From Nonomuraea candida (GTDB lineage Bacteria > Actinomycetota > Actinomycetes > Streptosporangiales > Streptosporangiaceae): a stretch of 64,000 nt of DNA. Made by a program: the position numbers and the translations under genes. The notes under the pieces are model-generated. The model was not told the origin of the DNA and did not search any database. It saw nothing but the letters and a program-made list of their open reading frames with translations. Below are positions 8,796-15,785 of this stretch, piece by piece; the stretch's first letter is position 1, and each line of letters opens with the position of its first letter. The stretch lies in the NCBI RefSeq assembly GCF_000725485.1, contig NZ_JOAG01000040.1:26313-90312 (forward strand). The letters run 5' to 3'.

Positions 8796-8863
8796 GAAAA
8801 AGGTATATATCGAGATCTTTACTGACGATCTACCTTTTCATGGTCAATTCGCAGTAAAGGTAG
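8796..8863 (+). promoter_or_regulatory. leader with three mutually exclusive stems upstream of a secreted lytic protein gene
   Basis: This AT-rich stretch in a GC-rich genome holds interlocking inverted repeats: GAAAAAGGTA (8796-8805) with TACCTTTTC (8831-8839); CTTTACTG (8817-8824) with CAGTAAAG (8852-8859); and CTACCTTT (8830-8837) with AAAGGTAG (8856-8863). The stems share segments, so they cannot all form together. A TATATAT box at 8804-8810 could be a -10 element, in which case the transcript would begin near the second stem. The secreted protein starts at 8915. It does not match the c-di-AMP (ydaO) riboswitch motifs I know. It may be a switching leader or overlapping operators. Confidence 0.5.
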
Positions 8864-8914
8864 TTCTTCGGGCAGGGTGGCGCGGTCCACGAAACCCCTC
8901 GAAAGGGATCCCGC

Positions 8915-9310
8915 ATGCCCATGCTCCGCCGAATCGGCGCCCTGGCCCTGACCGCCACCCTGGTGGCGACGGGCGGCGCCACGGCCGCACAGGCGCAGAG
9001 CTCCCAGTCCAGCGGCAGGAACAAGGCCCTCGCCAAGCCCATGGCGGCCTCGCGTGGCTGGGACGGCGCCCAGTTCACCTGCCTGGTCAGGCTCTGGGCC
9101 AGAGAGAGCGGATGGAACCACCGCGCCGCCAACGGCTCAGGCGCCTACGGCATCCCGCAGGCGCTTCCCGGCCACAAGATGGCCTCCTCCGGCAGTGACT
9201 GGCGGACCAACCCGCGTACGCAGATCAAGTGGGGGCTCGGCTACATCAAGCAGCGCTACAGCTCGCCGTGTCGCGCCTGGGGGCACTTCCAATCCCACCG
9301 TTGGTACTGA
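8915..9310 (+). CDS. secreted lytic-transglycosylase-like protein (first of tandem pair)
   Basis: A 131-residue secreted protein. A signal peptide occupies about residues 1-27 (MPMLRRIGALALTATLVATG, with cleavage after AQA). The mature part is a compact SLT/lysozyme-like domain: FTCLVRLWARESGWNHRAAN contains the expected catalytic Glu in RESGWN, followed by GSGAYGIPQALPGHKM and a C-terminal WGLGYIKQRY ... WGHFQSHRWY. Two Cys residues flank the domain and may form a disulfide. Such proteins cleave or remodel peptidoglycan in growth or resuscitation. ATG 8915 has GAAAGGGA upstream. The gene lies behind the unusual leader, and its paralogue follows on the same strand. Confidence 0.85.
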   Translation: MPMLRRIGALALTATLVATGGATAAQAQSSQSSGRNKALAKPMAASRGWDGAQFTCLVRLWARESGWNHRAANGSGAYGIPQALPGHKMASSGSDWRTNPRTQIKWGLGYIKQRYSSPCRAWGHFQSHRWY

Positions 9311-9631
9311 GCCAAACCCCAGGCTTGCCCGCTGATTGCGGCAAGGCCGTGCCAAAGGGTCGGCGGACCGGGCAATCCCGTTCCAGCGAACCGGCACTCA
9401 GTCCGCAACGATCACGCAAACACCTGTCCTTCGCGTGTCCCGGTATATGACCCGCGGTGATGGCGCGTAATAGGAATCGTGCCAAAGGACACGTCGCGGT
9501 GCCCTCCGGGCCGTCCAGCATGATCGGGCGGAAGCAGGATCCCGGGGGGCCACGCGGACCCTCCTCGTCCGGGCCACGGACGCGGACGGCGGGGCGCCTG
9601 CCGAGTGCGCCCGTCCGCACGCGACCCGACC
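9311..9631. other. intergenic region between the two lytic-transglycosylase-like genes
   Basis: No convincing gene is seen in these 321 bp. Open frames here lack ribosome sites and family resemblance. The segment must hold the terminator of the first gene and the promoter of the second. A relatively AT-rich patch (GGTATATGACC near 9441-9451, GTAATAGGAAT near 9467-9477) is the likeliest promoter area. Confidence 0.4.
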
Positions 9632-10102
9632 GTGAGGATCACGTTGGACGGCAAACGCGCGCTCAGCGGCACAATCGTCTCGTTCACCGCGGTGACCACA
9701 TTCGGCACCGCCCTACCGGCCAGGGCAGAAAGCGGGCCTGCGATCAGGACCCGGACCTGGACCACGTCAGCGCAACCGAAGATGGCGGCCGTCCGGCCGG
9801 CCAACAGGAACAAGAAGATCGCCCTCGGCCACGTCGTGCAGCGGGCCTGGAACTACCGCGAGTTCCGCTGCCTGGACAACCTGTGGACCAGGGAGAGCAA
9901 CTGGAACCACAAGGCGCTCAACCACTCCTCCGGCGCGTACGGCATCCCGCAGGCCCTGCCGGCCGGCAAGATGAGCGGCGCGGGCAGGGACTGGAGGTCG
10001 AACCCGGAGACGCAGATCCGGTGGGGCCTGGCCTACATCAAGGGGAGGTACGGCAGGCCGTGCGGCGCCTGGGGGCACTGGAAATCGCACAACTGGTACT
10101 AG
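9632..10102 (+). CDS. secreted lytic-transglycosylase-like protein (second of tandem pair)
   Basis: A paralogue of the preceding gene. The GTG at 9632 is chosen because it gives a normal signal peptide: charged VRITLDGKR, a hydrophobic stretch, and an ARA cleavage site before ESG. The in-frame GTG at 9605 would add nine Arg/Pro-rich residues. No good ribosome site is seen. The mature domain aligns with the first copy throughout: FRCLDNLWTRESNWNHKALN with the catalytic Glu, SSGAYGIPQALPAGKM, and WGLAYIKGRY ... WGHWKSHNWY, with the paired Cys conserved. It has a longer linker after the signal. Likely an extracellular peptidoglycan hydrolase. Confidence 0.8.
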   Translation: MRITLDGKRALSGTIVSFTAVTTFGTALPARAESGPAIRTRTWTTSAQPKMAAVRPANRNKKIALGHVVQRAWNYREFRCLDNLWTRESNWNHKALNHSSGAYGIPQALPAGKMSGAGRDWRSNPETQIRWGLAYIKGRYGRPCGAWGHWKSHNWY

Positions 10103-10129
10103 CCGGCTCAGGAGGGCATCCGGAGCCGC

Positions 10130-10777
10130 TCACCGGGTGCCCTCCCGACGCCCCGCGTACGCCTCGATCGCCGTGATCAGCAACTCCAGGCCGAACTCGA
10201 ACTCGGCCTCGTGGTCGCACTCCCCCAGCAGCTCCGACAGCGAGCTGACCTCGGGGAACAGCACGGGATCGACCCCGTCGGCGTTGATGGTGCGGGTCTG
10301 GGCGGGGGCGAACGTGGGCGTCACGCCGACCTCGCGCAGCAGCGAGCCCACGATGTAGGCGACGAACATCCGCACCATCCGCACGGCGTCGGCCCCCTCG
10401 AACCCCGCCTCGCGCAGCGTGGCCAGCGCCCGTTCGACGGGCAGCAGCCCGGCGGCGGAGTGGAGCTGGCGGCTGACCACGAGCATGGTGGAGCGCGGGT
10501 GGTGGTGGGCGATCTGGCGGAAGGCGCGCGCCTGCTCGCGCACGCGCTCGGTCCAGGGCGCGCCGGGGTCGTCGGTGAACTCGATCCGGCTCAGCACCGT
10601 CTCGGCCACCCCGTTGAGCAGGGCGTCCTTGTTGGGGACGTGGTTGTAGAGCGACATGACCCCGACGCCGAGCTCGGCGGCGATGCGCCGCATGGAGACG
10701 GCGTCCGCGCCCTCCCGCTCGATGAGGTCGATGGCCGCGGCGACGATGCGTCCTCGGGAGAGGGGCTCGCTGGGCAT
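10130..10777 (-). CDS. TetR-family regulator with TetR_C_1-type ligand domain
   Basis: A 215-residue TetR-family repressor. The N-terminal helix-turn-helix spans about residues 8-55 (IVAAAIDLIEREGADAVSMR, then RIAAELGVGVMSLYNHVPNK). The C-terminal domain resembles the tetracycline-repressor class (VRMFVAYIVGSLLREVGVT ... EFEFGLELLITAIEAYAGR). This class commonly controls drug exporters or itself. It is divergent from the NACHT gene, with 71 bp between starts containing an 11-bp imperfect direct repeat that is a good operator candidate. Whether it controls the NACHT gene cannot be told from sequence. Confidence 0.9.
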   Translation of the reverse strand: MPSEPLSRGRIVAAAIDLIEREGADAVSMRRIAAELGVGVMSLYNHVPNKDALLNGVAETVLSRIEFTDDPGAPWTERVREQARAFRQIAHHHPRSTMLVVSRQLHSAAGLLPVERALATLREAGFEGADAVRMVRMFVAYIVGSLLREVGVTPTFAPAQTRTINADGVDPVLFPEVSSLSELLGECDHEAEFEFGLELLITAIEAYAGRREGTR

Positions 10778-10782
10778 GGCTC

Positions 10783-10807
10783 ATTCTACGGAGCTGATTC
10801 TATGGAG
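10783..10807. promoter_or_regulatory. direct-repeat operator candidate between TetR and NACHT genes
   Basis: ATTCTACGGAG (10783-10793) recurs as ATTCTATGGAG (10797-10807), 14 bp apart. On the minus strand each half contains TAGAAT, a good -10 hexamer for the TetR gene (start 10777). The location is that of an autoregulatory TetR operator, and the NACHT start is 42 bp further on. Confidence 0.55.
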
Positions 10808-10848
10808 ACGCGCCCGCCGCGACGATCTCACCGGGCAGACTGGGAGAC

Positions 10849-13800
10849 GTGCGGCAGATCCTCACCTATCGCGACGCCGTGGTGCTGCTGGGCGGGCCGA
10901 GCACGCTCACGAGCGTGCTGGACAAGGCCTCCTCCCTCGCGCTGTTCGGCATGGGCGCGATCGACCTGTTCGACGCCCGCGCCGAGGCGGTGCGGCTGGG
11001 CGACGCGTTCCTCCGGGGGCTGCGCGACAAGGTCAAGGGCCTGAGCCGCTACGACACGACGCAGCGGCTGGCCGCGGCGCACTCGGTGATCGTGATCACG
11101 GCCTATCTTGAGGCGCTGGCCGAGATGGACGTGCTGCGCGAGCTCTCGCCCGCGGACCAGCGCAAGCTCACCGGCACCGACGCGTGGCTGCCGCTGCACG
11201 CCCACATGCCGATGCCCGACGCGGCCCTGCCGTACGAGACCGTGCTCGCGGAGCTGAAGTTCGAGTACGACCAGTTCACCGGCCCGCTGATCGACTTCCT
11301 CAGCGGCCTGGCCTGCTGGGACGGCTGGGACGAGACCACGAGGAGCCGGCTGCGCACCGGCATCCCGGAGCGGGCGATCCGCAGGTACGAAGAGCTGTTC
11401 CGCCGGCTCGTGGCCGAGTTCCCCGAGGTGGCCTGCTGGTTCGACCGCATCGACCACCAGGCCACCCGGGCCGAGGTCAGGAACCTGGCGCAGGGGCTGG
11501 CCGGCGTGCAGGACCAGCTCGCCAGGATCTCCTCCGGCCGCCGCCCGTCCGACCGGCTGGCGGCGCTGGTCCGGTCGAACCGGGCCGCGCTCGGCCGCCC
11601 GATCATGTCGCCCGCCCGCACGCCGGCCGGGATGACGATCCCCACGCTCGACCAGGGCTACGTCAACCCGGGCTACCGGCTGTGGTATTCGCCCAAGCCG
11701 GTCACCTCCGAGGTGGAGTGGGCGCAACGGCCGCGCCGCGACGACCTGGACACGTTCCTGGCCGGGCATCTCACGCTCCCGTACGCCACCGAGTCGCCCC
11801 TGCTGGTGCTCGGCCAGCCGGGGGCGGGCAAGTCGGTGCTGACGCGCGTGCTGGCGGCCCGGCTGCCGGCCGGCGAGTTCCTCCCGCTCCGGGTCGAGCT
11901 GCGCGCCGTGCCCGCCAACGGCGACGTGCAGGCGCAGATCGAGCACGGCATCCGGGCCGCGCTGGACGAGCCGATGTCCTGGCCGGAGTTCGTGCACGCC
12001 GCCGAGGGCGCCCTGCCGGTCGTCATGCTGGACGGCTTCGACGAGCTGCTGCAGGCGACCGGCGTGAATCAGACCGACTATCTGGAGCGGGTCACCGAGT
12101 TCCAGCGCGACCAGGCGGAGAAGGGCCGCGCCCTGGCCGTCATCGTCACCTCCAGGACGGCGGTGGCCGACCGGGCGCACGCGCCGATCGGCACGGTGAC
12201 GATCCGGCTGGAGCCGTTCGACGACGACCAGATCCGGCGCTGGGTCACCATCTGGAACCGGGAGAACCAGCGCTATTTCGCGACGCGGGGCCTGCGGCCG
12301 CTGCCCCTGGACAAGGTGTCGGCCGTGCCCAAGCTCGCCGAGCAGCCCCTGCTGCTGATGATGCTGGCCCTCTACGACGCCGACGCCAACGCGCTGCGCC
12401 ACATGCGCGAGGACCTGCACGAGGCCGAGCTGTACGAGCGGCTGCTGCACGGCTTCGCCGCCCGCGAGGTCGGCAAGTCGCGCCCGTACCTCGACGAGGC
12501 GGAGCTGGACCGGGCCGTGGAGGACGAGCTGCTGCGGCTGTCGATCACCGCGTTCGCGATGTTCAACCGCGGCCTGCAGTGGATCGCGGAGCACGACCTG
12601 GAGGCCGATCTGCAGGCCCTGCACCCCCAGGAGCCGCGCCGGCCGCAGGGGTTCCGCCGCGCGCTGACCCGCGCGGAAGGCGTCATCGGCAGCTTCTTCT
12701 TCATGCACACGACGCAGGCCCTGCGCGACCACGAGCGGCTCAAGACGTACGAGTTCCTGCACGCGACGTTCGGCGAGTACCTGGTCGCCCGGCTGGTCGT
12801 CAGGGAGCTCGCCGACATGGCCGAGGAGCTGGCCTTCGCCGAGTCGCGCCGCCGCCCCACCCGCCCGGACGACGCCTTCCTGTACGCGCTGCTGTCCTTC
12901 GCCGCCCTCTCCGGCCGCGCCCCCGTCGTCGGCTTCCTCCGGCACGGCCTGGTCCACACCCTGCCGCCCGCGCACCGCCCGCTGCTGACCCGCTACCTGT
13001 GCGAGCTGTTCGCCGAGTCGCTGCGGGCCAAGCAGAGGCCCGGCTACGACGCCTACGAGCCGGTGCCGGCCGAGCTGACCGCGCGCTGCGCCGCCTACAG
13101 CGCCAACCTGATGCTGCTGGCCGTGTTGTCGTCCGACGAGCCGATCGCGGGCGCGGAGCTGTTCCGCGAGGAGCAGCCGGAGCAGGCCAATGAGCGGTGG
13201 CGCCGGATCTCCCGGCTGTGGCACTCCCAGCTCACCCGGGCCGAGTGGGACTCGCTCACCCGCACGGTCAGGGTGCGCCACTTCCTGAGCGGCGAGGCCC
13301 GGCGGATGGAGGTGTCGTTCGAGCGCGACCCGGTCATCGGCCTGGACGAGCTGGTCTTCTTCACCTGGCCGGGCAACGCCATGGCCGGCTACCCCTACGC
13401 CATGCGCTCCAAGCGGGTGGCGTGGATGCGGGAGATCTCCTTCCGCGACGACACCGCGCTCGGGCACCTGTTCACCGGCCTGTTCCCCTACCTGGCCGAG
13501 ATCGACGACGACCTCGACGCCCATCCGGACGGTCACGTCGCCGCGCTGCTGGCGATCCTGCTGGCCAAGGCCCCGAGCGGCGCCGCGTACCGGCGGGCGG
13601 TGACCCGCGGCCCGAGCTGGGAGTACGTGGACCGGGTGCTGCGGCAGCTGGAGCTGGACGCCCGCCACCTGCCGGGCGAGCAGGTGGCGGCGATCGTCAC
13701 CGTCGCCTGCTCGCGCTGGACGGGCCCCGACCGCCTGCAGCGGATCGTCGGCGTGCTGGCCGGCCGCCCGGACGTGGACGACCGGCTGGTGGCCCACCTG

Positions 13801-13935
13801 TCCGGGCTAGTCGCGCGGCAGGCGCAGGACCAGCCGGGTTTCCGGCCCCTCGGCCACGTGGAGGTCGCCGCCATGGGCGCGGGCGATGTCCCTGGCGATG
13901 GGCAGCCCCAGCCCGCTGCCCCCGGCGTCCCGTGA
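10849..13935 (+). CDS. NACHT-domain NLR-like ATPase (NNH7-type N-terminus)
   Basis: A 1028-residue STAND ATPase. The helical N-terminal part (about 1-215) resembles the NACHT N-terminal helical domain type 7 seen in many actinobacteria. The NACHT module has Walker A GQPGAGKS at 322-329, Walker B VVMLDGFDEL at about 391-400 with the double-acidic DGFDE, and a sensor region AVIVTSRTAV. A long helical C-terminal region (about 600-985) probably serves as sensor. Bacterial NACHT proteins of related type protect against phage by triggering cell death or arrest; that role here is inferred. GTG 10849 has GGGAG upstream. The last 43 codons run antisense into the histidine-kinase gene, giving a Gly/Pro-rich tail unlike the rest. 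Confidence 0.88.
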   Translation: MRQILTYRDAVVLLGGPSTLTSVLDKASSLALFGMGAIDLFDARAEAVRLGDAFLRGLRDKVKGLSRYDTTQRLAAAHSVIVITAYLEALAEMDVLRELSPADQRKLTGTDAWLPLHAHMPMPDAALPYETVLAELKFEYDQFTGPLIDFLSGLACWDGWDETTRSRLRTGIPERAIRRYEELFRRLVAEFPEVACWFDRIDHQATRAEVRNLAQGLAGVQDQLARISSGRRPSDRLAALVRSNRAALGRPIMSPARTPAGMTIPTLDQGYVNPGYRLWYSPKPVTSEVEWAQRPRRDDLDTFLAGHLTLPYATESPLLVLGQPGAGKSVLTRVLAARLPAGEFLPLRVELRAVPANGDVQAQIEHGIRAALDEPMSWPEFVHAAEGALPVVMLDGFDELLQATGVNQTDYLERVTEFQRDQAEKGRALAVIVTSRTAVADRAHAPIGTVTIRLEPFDDDQIRRWVTIWNRENQRYFATRGLRPLPLDKVSAVPKLAEQPLLLMMLALYDADANALRHMREDLHEAELYERLLHGFAAREVGKSRPYLDEAELDRAVEDELLRLSITAFAMFNRGLQWIAEHDLEADLQALHPQEPRRPQGFRRALTRAEGVIGSFFFMHTTQALRDHERLKTYEFLHATFGEYLVARLVVRELADMAEELAFAESRRRPTRPDDAFLYALLSFAALSGRAPVVGFLRHGLVHTLPPAHRPLLTRYLCELFAESLRAKQRPGYDAYEPVPAELTARCAAYSANLMLLAVLSSDEPIAGAELFREEQPEQANERWRRISRLWHSQLTRAEWDSLTRTVRVRHFLSGEARRMEVSFERDPVIGLDELVFFTWPGNAMAGYPYAMRSKRVAWMREISFRDDTALGHLFTGLFPYLAEIDDDLDAHPDGHVAALLAILLAKAPSGAAYRRAVTRGPSWEYVDRVLRQLELDARHLPGEQVAAIVTVACSRWTGPDRLQRIVGVLAGRPDVDDRLVAHLSGLVARQAQDQPGFRPLGHVEVAAMGAGDVPGDGQPQPAAPGVP

Positions 13936-15120
13936 CCGGGTGCGGTCCAGCCGGGTGAACCGCTCGAACACCCGCTCCCGCATCTCCTCGGGGATGCCCG
14001 GCCCGTCGTCGGCCACCTCCAGGATCGCCTCGCCGGCGCGGCCGGTCACCGTGACGCGGACCATGGAGTCGCCGTACCGGTCGGCGTTGGACAGCAGGTT
14101 GGTGAACACCCGGGCCAGCCGCAGCCGGTTCCCCCGCACGTGGACGCCGGGCTCCAGGTCGAGGGTCACCGGCAGCCGCCCGGGCCGCCGGGCGACCTCC
14201 TCCTCGACCAGCCGGCCCAGCTCGAACCGGTCGTCGCCGGGCTCGGCGCCGGCGTCCATGCGGGCCATCAGCAGCAGGTCGCCCACGATGTCCGACAGCC
14301 GCTGCGCGTCGTCCAGCGCCGCCCGCCAGTCGGCCTCGGTGCGCTCGTCCAGCCCCGCCTCCAGCCGCACGATCAGGGCCGTGATCGGGGTGCGCAGCTC
14401 GTGGGAGGCGTCGGAGACGAAGCGGCGGTTCCGTTCGACGGCGTTCTCCAGCCGGGCCAGCGTGTCGTTGACGGTGACGGCCAGCTCGGCCACCTCGTCC
14501 CCGCCCGGGGGCACCTCGACGCGATCGCCGAGGTCCTCGGCGCTGATCCGCTCCAGGTCGCGCCGGATGCGCTCCACGGGGGCCAGCACGCGGCCGACGC
14601 CGTACCAGGCGGCCCAGCCCATCAGCGCCAGCAGCAGCGCGGCCGAGCCGAACAGCAGCGCGGGCAGGAAGGACGTGCGCAGCAGGAACGGCTCCCGCAC
14701 CGCCGCGTAGGCCACGACGGGTCCGTACGGGGTGGCGCGGTTGCTGGTGCCCACGACGATCAGGCAGCCGTGCGGGCGGCAGACCCGGTCGTCGACCCGC
14801 GAGTCGCCCCCTGAGGGCCGGGCCCGGGTGAGCGGTGGCCGGCCGGCCAGCTCGGCGCTCGCGGCCACCACCCGGCCGCCGGAGTCGACGATCTGCAGCA
14901 GCTGCACGCCGTCCTGGGGCGGGATGGGGGCGGGCAGGCGCCGGGTGTCGATCATCGTGGTGAGGTGCCGGCTGGCCTTGGCCGCCTGGGCGGCGAGGTC
15001 GGCCCGCGCCCTGGCGGGGTAGGTCAGCGAGATCGTCCCCACCCCCGCCAGCAGTATGACGCCGAACGAAACCACCGTCGCGATCGTCATCCGGGCCCTG
15101 ATGGAGCGGCCGTGCACCAT
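13807..15120 (-). CDS. sensor histidine kinase without adjacent response regulator
   Basis: A 437-residue membrane kinase: TM1 about 13-33, an extracytoplasmic sensor of about 115 residues, TM2 about 151-175, a HAMP segment (ERIRRDLERISAEDLGDRVE), HisKA with H240 in SDASHELRTP, N-box RVFTNLLSNADRYG, G1 box VADDGPGIP and G2 box GGSGLGLPIARDIA. All catalytic parts are intact. Such kinases phosphorylate a cognate response regulator, but none flanks it: the neighbours are a nucleoside deaminase and the convergent NACHT gene. It is therefore an orphan in this window. Its 3' end overlaps the NACHT gene by 129 bp tail to tail. Confidence 0.92.
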   Translation of the reverse strand: MVHGRSIRARMTIATVVSFGVILLAGVGTISLTYPARARADLAAQAAKASRHLTTMIDTRRLPAPIPPQDGVQLLQIVDSGGRVVAASAELAGRPPLTRARPSGGDSRVDDRVCRPHGCLIVVGTSNRATPYGPVVAYAAVREPFLLRTSFLPALLFGSAALLLALMGWAAWYGVGRVLAPVERIRRDLERISAEDLGDRVEVPPGGDEVAELAVTVNDTLARLENAVERNRRFVSDASHELRTPITALIVRLEAGLDERTEADWRAALDDAQRLSDIVGDLLLMARMDAGAEPGDDRFELGRLVEEEVARRPGRLPVTLDLEPGVHVRGNRLRLARVFTNLLSNADRYGDSMVRVTVTGRAGEAILEVADDGPGIPEEMRERVFERFTRLDRTRSRDAGGSGLGLPIARDIARAHGGDLHVAEGPETRLVLRLPRD

Positions 15121-15156
15121 GTGTCCGACTGTGCCACGAGCCGGACAAATCGCTGG

Positions 15157-15642
15157 TCAGACGCGCCGGGCGGCGTGGAAGCGGCGGTGCAGCTCGCGGA
15201 CCTCCCCGGCCAGTTCGGGCACCGGTCCCTCGACGACCACGCCGGGGGCGACCTCGTTGACCGGCAGGGGGCGCACCGGCGCGGGGGGCACGTCCAGCTC
15301 GGCCAGCCAGCCGACGAGCTGGGCGGAGGAGGTGGCGTAGACGATGCGGCCCAGGCCCACCCAGGCGTGCGCGGCGGCGCACATGGGGCAGTGCTCGCCG
15401 GAGGTGTAGACGGTGGCGGCGGCGCGCTCCTCGGGCGTCATGTGCTCGGCCGACCAGCGGGCCAGCTCGAACTCCGGATGCCGGGTGTGGTCGCCGCCGG
15501 CCACCCGGTTGTGGTCCTCGGCCAGCACCTTGCCGTCGCCGGAGACCAGCACGGAGCCGAACGGCTCGTCGCCCACCTCCAGGGCGCGCGTGGCCAGTTC
15601 GACGCAGCGCCTCAGGTGGGACAGCTCAGATGGATCGATCAT
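15157..15642 (-). CDS. zinc-dependent nucleoside/guanine deaminase family protein
   Basis: A 161-residue cytidine/deoxycytidylate deaminase-fold protein. The zinc site is clear: H55-P-E57 (RHPEFELARW), with E57 as proton shuttle, and the second half GEHCPMCAAAH with C85 and C88. The order and spacing resemble guanine deaminase and TadA-like enzymes more than cytidine deaminase, so a purine base or nucleoside is the likelier substrate. It is cytoplasmic. ATG 15642 follows a good GGGAGA ribosome site. It is transcribed away from the ABC exporter and sits 36 bp upstream of the histidine-kinase start in the same direction, so they may share a transcript. Confidence 0.85.
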   Translation of the reverse strand: MIDPSELSHLRRCVELATRALEVGDEPFGSVLVSGDGKVLAEDHNRVAGGDHTRHPEFELARWSAEHMTPEERAAATVYTSGEHCPMCAAAHAWVGLGRIVYATSSAQLVGWLAELDVPPAPVRPLPVNEVAPGVVVEGPVPELAGEVRELHRRFHAARRV

Positions 15643-15785
15643 GAATCTCCCTACTTCAACACGTCACAACATGGGTTAGGGCCTGCCGGAAGTGCATGAG
15701 CTTTCATGTTTCCCCACGTCACGTACAGGAACCCCACCCTCAGGTCACAGAAAATCGGTTGATCCCACGTATTAGCCTAGAAGGG

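Noticed and set aside
8796..8914. c-di-AMP (ydaO-type) riboswitch before the first lytic protein gene
   Set aside because: The gene type fits, but the conserved ydaO sequence blocks are not seen; only simple competing stems are present.
10828..13797. Very long open frame antisense to the NACHT gene
   Set aside because: It mirrors the coding gene's GC-rich third positions, its translation is Gly/Arg/Val/Gln low complexity, and the NACHT motifs are on the other strand.
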